Assembly (NCBI GenBank): GCA_020725525.1
Contig: DYEX01000087.1
Coordinates: forward strand, 1 to 40,680
Direction of reading: 5' to 3'
Length of the DNA: 40,680 nt
From: Desulfovirgula sp.
GTDB taxonomy: Bacteria > Bacillota > Desulfotomaculia > Desulfotomaculales > Desulfovirgulaceae
Position numbers and translations under genes: made by a program. This document shows positions 7,769-15,961 of this stretch, in pieces (position 1 is the stretch's first letter; the number at the start of each line of letters is the position of its first letter). The notes beneath the pieces are model-generated. The model was given only the letters and a program-made list of their open reading frames with translations, made no database searches and had not been told where the DNA came from.

Positions 7769-9778
7769 GTGCCTAGGATTGGCGTCTACATCTGCCATTG
7801 CGGCGAGAATATCGCTGGCGCTGTGAATGTCGAAGAGGTTAGAAAATACGCCGAGAAGCTCCCCGGGGTAGTGCTTGCACGGGACTATCTTTTCATGTGT
7901 TCGGACCCGGGTCAGGAATTAATTAAACAGGATATTAGGAACGGCCTTATTGACCGGGTGGTGGTGGCAGCTTGCACTCCGCGCACACACGAACCAATCT
8001 TCCGTAAGTCAGTGGAAGACGGGGGCCTCAACAAGTACCTCTTCGAAATGGCGAACATCCGTGACCAGGATAGCTGGCCGCACTGGCACGACAAGGAAGG
8101 TGCCACCGCCAAAGCGAAGAAACTGGTTGCCAGCGCCGTAGCGAAGGCCGCTTTCCTGGAGCCACTGGATGACAGGTTTGTGGAGGTAACGCGTGCGTCG
8201 ATGGTCGTTGGCGGTGGCGTCGCCGGAATGTTTGCCGCGCTCGATCTGGCCAATATGGGTTATAAAGTCTACCTGGTAGAGAAAAACCCGTCCGTGGGGG
8301 GCAACATGGCCAAGCTTGATAAGACCTTCCCCACCAATGACTGTTCGGCCTGTATCCTGACCCCCATCATGGTGCAGGTGGGAACCCATCCGAATATTGA
8401 ACTTCTGACCTACTCCGAAGTGGAATCCGTGGAAGGCTCCATCGGCAACTTCAAAGTGAAGGTAAGAAAGAAACAGACGTACATTGACTGGGATAAGTGT
8501 ACCGGGTGCGGCGACTGCGTGAATGCCTGCCCGGCCAAGGTGCCCAACGAGTTCAACGAGGGCATGGATAACCGCAAGGCCATTTATATTGAGTTTCCGC
8601 AGGCGGTACCGAAACGGGCGGTTGTGGATATCGAACACTGCCTTAGCTGCGCGAAGCGTACTATCGGTACCAAGCCGAGGATCCACTCCAAGACTGGCGA
8701 GCCCATCCTTGCCCCGTGTGAGAAAGCATGCAAAACCGGTGCGTGTGACCGTTCGAGAGAGTATAACCCGGAAGGCGAAATCGTCGAGCTCAACGTTGGC
8801 ACCATCATCGTGGCTACCGGTTACAAGGTGATGGACAAAGCGCCGTTCAAAGAGTATTCGCCGCAATCGCCCAACGTTATAACGGCCATGCAACTCGAGC
8901 GCATCCTATCGGCCACCGGCCCCACAGAAGGTCATTTTCACCGCCCGTCGGACGGTGAAAAGCCCAAGACCATCGCCTTTATCTCCTGTGTTGGCAGCAG
9001 GGATAAGAGGTACCATACCTATTGCTCCAAGGTCTGCTGCATGTATATGCTTAAGGAAGCCCGGTTGATCAAAGAGAAGTACCCCGATACTAATATTTAC
9101 ATCTTCTTTATTGATGTGCGCACCGGCGGTAAAGACTTCGAGGAGTACTACAACTACTGCCGCGATCTCGGCATCAAGATGCTTCGCGGCCGCGTCGGCG
9201 CGGTTGATGAGCTACCAGGCGACAGGTTAAGGGTGCGTGCTTATGATGTAGACCTGGGTGCACCCGTAGAATTGGAGGCCGATTTGGTGGTCCTGGCCAC
9301 AGCCGTCGAACCTGCTCCGGGCCTCGAAGAACTTGGCCGGAAGCTGGGTATTACGTGCGGCAGCGAAGGGTTCTTGAAGGAGATGCACACCAAGCTCTAC
9401 CCGGTGGAAACGCCGGTGAAGGGCATTTACATCGCCGGTTGTGCGCAGGGTCCCAAAGACATTCCCGAATCAGTGTCCCAGGCGCGGGCTGCTTCTTCGG
9501 CGGCCGCAGTGCCCCTTACCTTAGGCAAGGTAGTTGTAGAGCCGCTGATTTCGGAAGTGAACCAGAGGAAGTGCGCCGGCTGCGGTACTTGCGTGCAACT
9601 GTGTCCGTACTCGGCCATCAGGCTGGTGGAGGATAAAGGAAGGCTGCGGGCTAAAATTGACGAAGCCCTGTGTGCCGGCTGCGGCGTATGCGCGGCGGCC
9701 TGCCCGTCGGGAGTCATCACGTTGCACGGCTTCACCAACGCGCAGATCCACGCGCAGATTAAAGCTTTAGCCTGCTGA
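7769..9778 (+). CDS. hdrA: Heterodisulfide reductase subunit A (Flx-Hdr module)
   Basis: 669 residues, single-length HdrA: a FAD and multi-[4Fe-4S] subunit that is the electron-bifurcating or confurcating core of Hdr complexes. Order: HdrA N-terminal domain (CHCG at residues 9-12), a FAD-binding region (VGGGVAG near residue 148), the conserved TFPTNDCSACILTP segment, a ferredoxin motif CTGCGDCVNACP, then an unusual cysteine set C291-x2-C294-x22-C317-x3-C321-x4-C326. Two regular [4Fe-4S] motifs (CAGCGTCVQLCP, CAGCGVCAAACP) lie at the C-terminus. The usual second motif of the internal ferredoxin domain is split by about 22 residues. GTG start at 7769 behind GGGAGGGG. It starts a seven-gene run ending with flxA. 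Confidence 0.95.
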   Translation: MPRIGVYICHCGENIAGAVNVEEVRKYAEKLPGVVLARDYLFMCSDPGQELIKQDIRNGLIDRVVVAACTPRTHEPIFRKSVEDGGLNKYLFEMANIRDQDSWPHWHDKEGATAKAKKLVASAVAKAAFLEPLDDRFVEVTRASMVVGGGVAGMFAALDLANMGYKVYLVEKNPSVGGNMAKLDKTFPTNDCSACILTPIMVQVGTHPNIELLTYSEVESVEGSIGNFKVKVRKKQTYIDWDKCTGCGDCVNACPAKVPNEFNEGMDNRKAIYIEFPQAVPKRAVVDIEHCLSCAKRTIGTKPRIHSKTGEPILAPCEKACKTGACDRSREYNPEGEIVELNVGTIIVATGYKVMDKAPFKEYSPQSPNVITAMQLERILSATGPTEGHFHRPSDGEKPKTIAFISCVGSRDKRYHTYCSKVCCMYMLKEARLIKEKYPDTNIYIFFIDVRTGGKDFEEYYNYCRDLGIKMLRGRVGAVDELPGDRLRVRAYDVDLGAPVELEADLVVLATAVEPAPGLEELGRKLGITCGSEGFLKEMHTKLYPVETPVKGIYIAGCAQGPKDIPESVSQARAASSAAAVPLTLGKVVVEPLISEVNQRKCAGCGTCVQLCPYSAIRLVEDKGRLRAKIDEALCAGCGVCAAACPSGVITLHGFTNAQIHAQIKALAC

Positions 9779-9795
9779 GTTCGGGGGTGGTACGA

Positions 9796-10368
9796 GTGTC
9801 TAACGTTCAAGTAGCAACAGGGGTTATCAATCTCTCTGAAGGCGATCCCGGTCTAGTTAACGAGATAAAAGAGCTGGGCGGCGAGGAGTTGCTGGAGTGC
9901 ATCCAGTGCGCCAAGTGCGCCGCCGCCTGCCCCATGGTGCTGGCTGGTTTTTCCTTTTTTAACAAGCGGGTTATTCACGCGATTCTCCTCGGGTTACGTG
10001 ACGCGCTGCTGGACGATTCATCCATTTGGGCCTGCCAGTCCTGTAACCGCTGCACCGAAGTGTGTCCACGGGAGGTTAACCCCTTCGAAATTATCCAGGC
10101 CATGCGTCGGGTGGCCATAAGGGAATTTGCCCTGCCTACCCTTTCAATTGAAGGTCTTAAGTCGCTTTACGATACCGGTCATGCCGTTTATCTGGCGGGA
10201 GCCGGAAGCACACGGGCAAAAGTCGGCCTGCCGGATAAGCCGCCCTCCACGGTTGCGAACCTGGAAGCTTTAAAAGAACTGCAGGCGATTATACGGCAAA
10301 CAGCCCTGGCCGACCTGGGGATCATCCCCATGGGCGAGTCAGACGTAACTGAAACTTGCGAGGTGTAG
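9796..10368 (+). CDS. hdrC: Heterodisulfide reductase subunit C
   Basis: 190 residues. Small iron-sulfur subunit that passes electrons from HdrA to HdrB. Two [4Fe-4S] motifs are complete: C35-x2-C38-x2-C41-x3-C45 and C80-x2-C83-x2-C86-x3-C90. An upstream in-frame GTG at 9787 lies inside the GGGGGTGG ribosome site, so GTG 9796 is the better start. hdrB begins 3 nt after the stop codon, so translation is probably coupled. The order hdrA-hdrC-hdrB differs from the common hdrABC order. Confidence 0.95.
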   Translation: MSNVQVATGVINLSEGDPGLVNEIKELGGEELLECIQCAKCAAACPMVLAGFSFFNKRVIHAILLGLRDALLDDSSIWACQSCNRCTEVCPREVNPFEIIQAMRRVAIREFALPTLSIEGLKSLYDTGHAVYLAGAGSTRAKVGLPDKPPSTVANLEALKELQAIIRQTALADLGIIPMGESDVTETCEV

Positions 10369-10371
10369 CCA

Positions 10372-11262
10372 ATGAAGGTAGGGTTTTTTGTCGGCTGCAA
10401 CACGGCATTTAACAGGCCTGATCTTGAACAGGCGGTACGGTATGCGTTTCCAGCTCTGGGGATTGAATTGGACAACCTTGAAGGACAGTCGTGCTGTCCC
10501 AGTTGGGGGACGATGCCCTCCGTAGACGTGGTGGGCTGGTGTGCCGTAGGAGCTAGAAACCATACCATTGCCGAGGAAAAGGGCCTGGATATACTCACCG
10601 TATGCGGCAGCTGTTACGGGAGCCTGGCCGAATCAAAGTACAAGATGGATATCAACCCCGAAGTAAAGGCCAGTGTCAACGAGATTCTTAAGAAGATCGG
10701 CAGGGAATACAAGGGGACCAGTAAAGTGAGGCTCGCCCACTACTATCTCTACCACGAGCTCGGGCCTGACAGGATCAGGGAAGCCCTCAAACATAGACTC
10801 GACGGCCTCACAGTGGCCCTTCAGCCCGGCTGCCATACCCTCTGGCCAAGCAAAGTTTATTACGATAAGGAAGAAGATCCCTTCCACCCCAGGGTACTGA
10901 AGGAAATGTGTGAGGCCTTGGGCGCTACGGTTGGTTATTATACCCGCTTGCTCGACTGCTGTGGTATGGGTGCCATGCGGAGCACAGACATGGAAAAAGC
11001 CTTCAAGCTTGTTGAGAAAAAGCTTGTCTCCATGAAGGAGGAGGTTAATCCCGACCTGATTGTAACAGGTTGCAGCTCCTGCTTGATCCAGTTTGACACA
11101 GCCCAGGAATTCCTGCGTAGCGGTAAGAAAATAAATTTCGAGATTCCCGTCCTACACTTTATGCAGATCCTGGCGTTGTGCCTGGGAGCCGATCGGGAAC
11201 AGGTTACCGGACTGGCGAAAACGGATGTGGGGCCTGTAGTAAACAGGATTCTGGCTGGATGA
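10372..11262 (+). CDS. hdrB: Heterodisulfide reductase subunit B
   Basis: 296 residues. Catalytic subunit that reduces a disulfide at two non-cubane [4Fe-4S] clusters. Both CCG domains are intact: C9-x31-C41C42-x35-C78-x2-C81 and C154-x41-C196C197-x36-C234-x2-C237, close to the family pattern. The physiological disulfide is not evident from the sequence. In sulfate reducers with Flx-Hdr, DsrC has been proposed; that is family knowledge and not shown here. ATG 10372 follows GAGGTG. The next gene, flxD, begins 43 nt downstream. Confidence 0.95.
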   Translation: MKVGFFVGCNTAFNRPDLEQAVRYAFPALGIELDNLEGQSCCPSWGTMPSVDVVGWCAVGARNHTIAEEKGLDILTVCGSCYGSLAESKYKMDINPEVKASVNEILKKIGREYKGTSKVRLAHYYLYHELGPDRIREALKHRLDGLTVALQPGCHTLWPSKVYYDKEEDPFHPRVLKEMCEALGATVGYYTRLLDCCGMGAMRSTDMEKAFKLVEKKLVSMKEEVNPDLIVTGCSSCLIQFDTAQEFLRSGKKINFEIPVLHFMQILALCLGADREQVTGLAKTDVGPVVNRILAG

Positions 11263-11305
11263 AAAACGGCCTTTCCTAAGGGTGCGAAAGGAGTGAAAAA
11301 CTGTA

Positions 11306-11728
11306 ATGCAGGCCAAATTTGAACCAAAGATCACCGCCTTCCTTTGCAACTGGTGCAGTTACGCAGGTGCCGACCTCGCCGGGTCGCTGCGGTTCCAGTA
11401 TCCCCCGAATGTGATGATCATCAGGGTGCCCTGCTCTGGAAGGGTTGCTCCGATATTTATACTGAAAGCCCTTTTCGCCGGCGCTGACGGCGTGCTGGTA
11501 GGTGGGTGACATCCCGGAGACTGCCACTATGTTAGTGGCAATTATAATGCTGAACGGCGCACCAAAATCACCCAGCGGCTTTTAGATACACTGGGAATTG
11601 AGCGACAGCGGCTCCGGTTGGCCTGGATTTCCGCTTCGGAAGGAGCCAAATTTGCTGAGACGGTAAGCGATTTCACCAACCAACTAAGGGAATTGGGTCC
11701 TAACCCACTGTGTATGACGAACGGATAA
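11306..11728 (+). CDS. flxD: MvhD/FlxD-type [2Fe-2S] subunit, selenoprotein (Sec68)
   Basis: 140 residues if UGA at 11507-11509 is read as selenocysteine. Read as a stop, it leaves a 67-residue fragment. MvhD/FlxD carries a [2Fe-2S] cluster and joins an electron donor (a hydrogenase, or here FlxABC) to HdrA. Family segments lie on both sides of the UGA in one frame: [14 protein letters not shown] (C14, C17), VPCSGR (C43), GADGVLVGG, then UGA, then [13 protein letters not shown] and [14 protein letters not shown]. The UGA falls exactly on the Cys of the conserved GCHxGDCHY motif. A stem-loop follows it. ATG 11306 is behind AAAGGAG. A plain nonsense mutation is the alternative, but it would not predict the conserved position or the hairpin. 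Confidence 0.9.
11507..11542 (+). promoter_or_regulatory. UGA selenocysteine codon and putative bacterial SECIS (flxD)
   Basis: UGA at 11507-11509 is followed by a perfect 8-bp stem, TGCCACTA (11522-11529) with TAGTGGCA (11533-11540), and a TGT loop beginning 21 nt after the UGA. Bacterial SECIS elements lie just downstream of the UGA inside the coding region, with a G in the first two loop bases; here the second base is G. The assignment rests on position and shape and is not experimental. Confidence 0.75.
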
Positions 11729-11760
11729 AGGTTGGGATGAGAAGGCGGGGTGTTATAAAA

Positions 11761-12708
11761 GTGCGAGAATTAACTAAGGCGATCCAAGAAACAGCACAAA
11801 AACTTCTGCAGGATAAAGAAGTAGAATTGGTGGTGGGTTTTGCAGAAGGGAGTCTTCCTTTGCGCAATACTCCCTGCTTTATCCGCCAGCCAGAGGAGGC
11901 ACAAAGGCTGGTCTGGGGTTACGGCTGCGAAAACAACCTGGCCACCTACCTGCGCAAAAGGCCGGAAAAGCTGGCCGTGGTAGCTAAGGGTTGCGACAGC
12001 CGCTCCATAGTAGAACTCATAAAAGAAAACCAGATCAACCGCGAAAAACTGGTGATTATTGGTGTACCCTGTCAGGGTATGATTGATCGCAAGAAAGTAA
12101 CCCGTCTGCTGGCAGGAAGGGAATTGTTAGAGGCAGAAGTAAAGGACGGCCAGGTCGTATTAAAAGGAAAGGGCTATAGCGAAGCTGTCCCCCGTGAACA
12201 ACTGCTTCACGATTCCTGTTTAACCTGCCAGCACCCTAACCCGGTGTTGTTCGATATCATGTTGGGTGAGCCGGTTCCGGTGAAGGAAGCTGACAGTTTT
12301 GGCGACCTGGCAAGTTTTGAAGCAAAGGCACCGGCGGAAAAGCGGGCCTACCTTATCCAGGAATTATCTCGTTGTATTCGCTGTTATGCCTGCCGGCAGG
12401 CCTGCCCCATGTGCTTCTGCGAAGAATGTTTTGCAGATTGCTCCATGCCCCAGTGGCTTAGCAAGTCATCCCTGAATGTTCAGGATAACGTCTTTTTCCA
12501 GGCCGTACGGGCACTTCACCTGGCCGGGCGTTGCGTGGACTGTGGTGCCTGCGACCGGGCCTGCCCCACAAGCATTGATTTGCGTACCTTAACCCACAAA
12601 ATGGTGAAGGATGTACAGGAGCTGTTCGGTTATACCGCCGGAGTCAGTCTGGAAGAAAAACCCCCGCTGGCTGCTCCGTTGAGTTCATCGACCCTCAATC
12701 ATTTTTAG
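11761..12708 (+). CDS. flxC: FrhB-like / 2x[4Fe-4S] electron-transfer protein (FlxC-like)
   Basis: 315 residues. The N-terminal two thirds resemble the FrhB/FdhB family of electron-transfer subunits (KGCDSRSIVEL, IGVPCQGM, then DSCLTCQHP). The C-terminal third has two ferredoxin-type motifs: CIRCYACRQACPMCFCEEC, and CVDCGACDRACP near the end. By order it corresponds to FlxC of Flx-Hdr clusters, relaying electrons between FlxA/FlxB and FlxD/HdrA; that role is inferred from context. An upstream in-frame GTG at 11710 overlaps flxD and lacks a ribosome site. GTG 11761 lies behind GGCGGGGTG and is preferred. The cysteine-rich CPMCFCEEC stretch may hold an extra ligand. Confidence 0.82.
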   Translation: MRELTKAIQETAQKLLQDKEVELVVGFAEGSLPLRNTPCFIRQPEEAQRLVWGYGCENNLATYLRKRPEKLAVVAKGCDSRSIVELIKENQINREKLVIIGVPCQGMIDRKKVTRLLAGRELLEAEVKDGQVVLKGKGYSEAVPREQLLHDSCLTCQHPNPVLFDIMLGEPVPVKEADSFGDLASFEAKAPAEKRAYLIQELSRCIRCYACRQACPMCFCEECFADCSMPQWLSKSSLNVQDNVFFQAVRALHLAGRCVDCGACDRACPTSIDLRTLTHKMVKDVQELFGYTAGVSLEEKPPLAAPLSSSTLNHF

Positions 12709-12720
12709 TCAAGGAGGGAA

Positions 12721-13755
12721 GTGAAAGAGGTGTTGCTTTTAAATAAGGACCAGGTGACCAACTGGTTAAATAAGCTAATGCAGACTTGTCAGGTATTTGC
12801 CCCGGTAAAAGAGGGTGACTATTTCTGCTTCAAACAAATTAGCTCCTGTGACCAGGTAATCTTGAATTATAATAATACCAGGGTTCCCCCCAAAGAGGTT
12901 CTTTTTCCACGCTCGGAAAAACTCTTCTGCTATCGCTGTGAAAACGATGGCGTGCAATTAACAGAGCAAATTGATGAAAGTAAAAAAATTATCATTGGCT
13001 TAAGGCCCTGCGACGCCAAAAGCCTTCTCCTGCTGGACAACGTCTTTAGCAGTGACAAATACCAGGATCCTTACTACCTGACCAGAAGAAACAACACCGT
13101 GCTGGTGGGCCTGGGGTGCAATCAACCGGCAGGCACCTGTTTTTGCACATCCCTGGGCGGGAGCCCCTTTTCCACCGAAGGCCTGGATCTTTTACTGGTG
13201 GACATCGGTGACCAATACGTGGTGGAGGTGCTGACGGAGCGGGGTCGAGCATTGCTTTCCGGAATGGAGTTGCCCGCTGCCGACCAGGAAGCACAGGAAG
13301 CTGCCCGGATGGTGAAAGAAGGTGCGTCCCTCTCTTCCCAGGTTAATTTGGAAGGGTTAAAGTCCAGGCTAGATGTTAACTTCTACGACCCCATCTGGGA
13401 CCTGATCCATGAGAAGTGCCTGGGGTGTGCCGCCTGCACTTACACCTGTCCCACGTGCCATTGCTTTGACATCGTAGACGAAGCTGCGGGAAACGAAGGC
13501 TGCCGGATACGCAATTGGGACGCCTGCATGTTTCCGCTCTTTACCCTCCACGGTTCCGGCCATAACCCCCGCCCGACGGGTAAGGAACGGTTCCGTCAAC
13601 GGGTCATGCATAAATTCAAGTACTTCGTGGACAATTTCAACGCCATAGCTTGTGTGGGCTGCGGCAGGTGCATTATAAACTGCCCCGTTAATCTGGACAT
13701 CCGGGAAGTGTTAGCGGAGATCCAGGGTTCGGAAGTGAGGTCTGATAATCAATGA
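12721..13755 (+). CDS. flxB: AsrA-like 2x[4Fe-4S] electron-transfer protein (FlxB-like)
   Basis: 344 residues, related to the anaerobic sulfite reductase A / sulfhydrogenase beta family. It contains GLRPCDAKSLLLLD, typical of that family, and two C-terminal [4Fe-4S] motifs (CLGCAACTYTCPTC and CVGCGRCIINCP). It probably passes electrons from the flavin subunit FlxA to the Fe-S chain. The start is uncertain: GTG 12721 sits only 3 nt after AAGGAGG, and GTG 12730 would give MLLLNKDQ with a wider spacing. Its stop overlaps the flxA start (ATGA). An isolated asrA is unlikely, because no sulfite reductase catalytic subunit (AsrC) is beside it. Confidence 0.84.
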   Translation: MKEVLLLNKDQVTNWLNKLMQTCQVFAPVKEGDYFCFKQISSCDQVILNYNNTRVPPKEVLFPRSEKLFCYRCENDGVQLTEQIDESKKIIIGLRPCDAKSLLLLDNVFSSDKYQDPYYLTRRNNTVLVGLGCNQPAGTCFCTSLGGSPFSTEGLDLLLVDIGDQYVVEVLTERGRALLSGMELPAADQEAQEAARMVKEGASLSSQVNLEGLKSRLDVNFYDPIWDLIHEKCLGCAACTYTCPTCHCFDIVDEAAGNEGCRIRNWDACMFPLFTLHGSGHNPRPTGKERFRQRVMHKFKYFVDNFNAIACVGCGRCIINCPVNLDIREVLAEIQGSEVRSDNQ

Positions 13756-14591
13756 AAAACCCCTATCTTCCGCTTCTCATGCGGCTGGTTAAAAACTTTG
13801 TGGAAACCGAGGATAAGCTTATTCATACCTTTACCCTGGAATTCCTAAATGAGGAAGACGAGAAGTCGTTCCAATATTTGCCTGGCCAATTTGCCGAGGT
13901 ATCCGTATTTGATGTAGGGGAGGCTCCCTTCGGCATTGCCTCTTCGCCCACAGAACCCGGGCACCTGAAGTTCTCGGTGGCCAAAGTAGGCGTGGTGACC
14001 ACAGCCCTCCATCAGCTCCCTGAAGGTACCATTCTGGGCGTGCGGGGACCGCTGGGTAACAGCTATCCAATAGAGGAGTTTAAGGGCAAGAACCTGGTAG
14101 TCATCGGCGGTGGCTTTGCCTTCACCACTCTCAGATCTCTGGTAACCTATATTCTCCATCCTCAGCACCGGGGAGACTTTGGTAAATTAACCGTCATTTA
14201 CGGTGCGCGTAATCCGGGCCTTTTGCTCTACAAAGATGAACTGGCTGAGTGGGAAAAACGCCCGGACATTGAGCTGGTTACCACCATTGACCATCCGGTG
14301 GAGGGTTGGAACGGTCGGGTGGGCTTTGTACCGGCAGTCACCAAGGAAGTGGCCCCCAGCGCGGAAAACGCTTACGTGGTTGTTTGTGGCCCACCAATAA
14401 TGATTAAGTTTACCCTGCCGGTGCTGGAGGAACTGGGCTTTCCGCCGGAACGGATCATCATGTCTCTGGAAAACCGCATGAAGTGCGGCATCGGCATGTG
14501 CGGGCGGTGCAACGTAGGCAATAAGTACGTCTGTAAAGACGGTCCGGTCTTCACCCGGGCACAGCTGAATCAGTTACCTAACGAATATTAG
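13752..14591 (+). CDS. flxA: FAD/NAD(P)-binding oxidoreductase subunit (FlxA-like)
   Basis: 279 residues, of the AsrB/PyrK ferredoxin-NADP reductase-like family. It has a FAD-binding barrel (residues about 5-100), a NAD(P)-binding Rossmann part (VVIGGGFAFTTLRSL) and a C-terminal cysteine cluster, CGIGMCGRCNVG followed by VCKDGPVF, that binds [2Fe-2S] in relatives. It is probably the entry point where NAD(P)H exchanges electrons with the Flx-Hdr complex. ATG 13752 overlaps the flxB stop by 4 nt. It ends the first Hdr module and is followed by an A-rich stretch and a strong GC hairpin. Confidence 0.88.
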   Translation: MKNPYLPLLMRLVKNFVETEDKLIHTFTLEFLNEEDEKSFQYLPGQFAEVSVFDVGEAPFGIASSPTEPGHLKFSVAKVGVVTTALHQLPEGTILGVRGPLGNSYPIEEFKGKNLVVIGGGFAFTTLRSLVTYILHPQHRGDFGKLTVIYGARNPGLLLYKDELAEWEKRPDIELVTTIDHPVEGWNGRVGFVPAVTKEVAPSAENAYVVVCGPPIMIKFTLPVLEELGFPPERIIMSLENRMKCGIGMCGRCNVGNKYVCKDGPVFTRAQLNQLPNEY

Positions 14592-14624
14592 AAAGAAAAA
14601 TAAAGAAAGAATAAAAAAACACCC

Positions 14625-14665
14625 CCCGGCTTGCGCCGGCTGATAGGAAGGCCGGCGTAGCCGGG
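14625..14665 (+). promoter_or_regulatory. GC-rich hairpin between the two Hdr modules
   Basis: CCCGGCTTGCGCCGGC (14625-14640) pairs with 14651-14665 over 14-15 bp with one internal mismatch and a 10-nt loop. The upstream flank 14592-14620 is nearly all A with a few G. Read on the minus strand this is a hairpin followed by a T-rich run, but no minus-strand gene lies nearby. On the plus strand no U-tract follows. It may be a partial terminator, an attenuator or a processing site between flxA and the HdrCB gene. Confidence 0.55.
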
Positions 14666-14720
14666 CAGGGTTGTGGTATGTGGGATGGTCAATTGAAAAG
14701 CCCAGAGGGGAGGATTATTA

Positions 14721-15944
14721 ATGAGTATGATCGTGGCCGCACAACTGGACCCCGCTTTTCGGGATGAGTTGGCGGAAAAGATGAAAAGTTTGGACTTTGC
14801 CAATTGCCTGGCCTGCGGGATGTGTACGGCAGGCTGTGCCTTCTCCGACCTTCATCCAGACAACGACCCCCGCAAGATGCTGCGTAAAGTAATCCTGGGA
14901 ATGCGGGAGGAAATTTTAAAGGATCCCTTTATCTGGTACTGCACCATGTGTGAACGGTGCACTATTGAGTGTCCCATGTGTGTGAATATTGCTGCTGTCA
15001 CCAGAACCATTCGCGGCAATTTCCGCACTGACTCACCCGGTTTCCTGCAAAAAGTGGTTGACGACACCATCAAGTCCGGCAACCAGATGGATGTGCAGCC
15101 TGACGAATATCTGGAAACCCTGGAGTGGCTGCAGGAAGAACTGCAGGCTGAACTGGACGACCCCGCCTACCGCATTCCTCTCGATGTAGAAGGCGCGGAC
15201 TTCCTCTTTGGCTTTAACGCCCGGGAAGTAAAGTACTACCCTAACGAATTGCAGAACATCCTGAAGATATTCTATGCCGCCGGGGCCAACTACACATTGA
15301 GTACCAAAAAGTGGGATGCCACCAATCTGGCCCTTTTCAGTGGTAGAGATGACGACTTCTGGAAAATTACCGGACCAATGCTACAGGAAGTGGTGCGGCT
15401 CAAGGCCAAGGAACTGGTGGTTACCGAATGCGGCCACGCTTTCCGTTCCGTACGCTGGGGTTACCGGACATTCTGGAAGGGACCGCAGTTCCCCATCCGC
15501 AGCATCCTGGAGGTTCTGGATGAGTGGATCCAGCAAGGGCGGATTAAGCTGGATCCGGCCAGGAACCCTGAACCGGTTACACTCCACGATCCCTGCAACC
15601 TGGTGCGCAAGGAAGGGGTAGTTGAGCCGCAGCGCCGGGTTTTGAAGGCTGCGGTGATGGATTTCCGGGAAATGTGGCCCAACAGCCGGTGGAACTATTG
15701 CTGCGGCGCCGGCGGCGGTGCCCTGGCCATGCCCGAATATACGGAACAGCGTTTGATCAAAGCCAGGCGAAAGGTGGACCAGCTTCTGGCTACCGGAGCA
15801 AAAATTGTGGCTATTCCCTGCCACAACTGCATGGACCAGTTCAACGACCTGAACAAGCATTACAAGCTGGGCATGAAAATGGAGCATGTATGCAGCATTG
15901 TCGAAAGAGCCTTAGTCATGCCCGGGAAAAAGCCTAAAGCTTAG
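14721..15944 (+). CDS. HdrC-HdrB fusion protein (HdrD-like), one intact CCG domain
   Basis: 407 residues. The N-terminal HdrC-like part has C29-x2-C32-x2-C35-x3-C39 and a second set, CTMCERCTIECP, near residue 75. The C-terminal HdrB-like part has one complete CCG domain (DPCNLVRK, YCCGAGGG, CHNCMDQF). The region where the first CCG domain should be (about residues 150-260) has almost no cysteine, so only one non-cubane cluster is expected. This resembles HmcF/DsrK/HdrD-type proteins. It probably joins the double HdrA and MvhD downstream and passes electrons toward MetV-MetF. ATG 14721 follows GGGGAGG. Confidence 0.88.
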   Translation: MSMIVAAQLDPAFRDELAEKMKSLDFANCLACGMCTAGCAFSDLHPDNDPRKMLRKVILGMREEILKDPFIWYCTMCERCTIECPMCVNIAAVTRTIRGNFRTDSPGFLQKVVDDTIKSGNQMDVQPDEYLETLEWLQEELQAELDDPAYRIPLDVEGADFLFGFNAREVKYYPNELQNILKIFYAAGANYTLSTKKWDATNLALFSGRDDDFWKITGPMLQEVVRLKAKELVVTECGHAFRSVRWGYRTFWKGPQFPIRSILEVLDEWIQQGRIKLDPARNPEPVTLHDPCNLVRKEGVVEPQRRVLKAAVMDFREMWPNSRWNYCCGAGGGALAMPEYTEQRLIKARRKVDQLLATGAKIVAIPCHNCMDQFNDLNKHYKLGMKMEHVCSIVERALVMPGKKPKA

Positions 15945-15961
15945 GCTATGCCGAAAAGACT

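Noticed and set aside
8009-8893. A 294-residue minus-strand ORF antisense to hdrA
   Set aside because: Opposite-frame shadow of a strongly supported gene. No family is recognised in it.
11306-11509. A 67-residue MvhD fragment ending at UGA 11507, i.e. a pseudogene
   Set aside because: Downstream sequence continues the MvhD family in the same frame, the UGA replaces a conserved Cys, and a SECIS-like hairpin follows. A selenoprotein explains all three.
12721-14591. An assimilatory/anaerobic sulfite reductase asrAB pair
   Set aside because: The proteins are AsrA/AsrB-like, but the catalytic AsrC is absent and the neighbours are Hdr/FlxD genes, so Flx subunits fit better.
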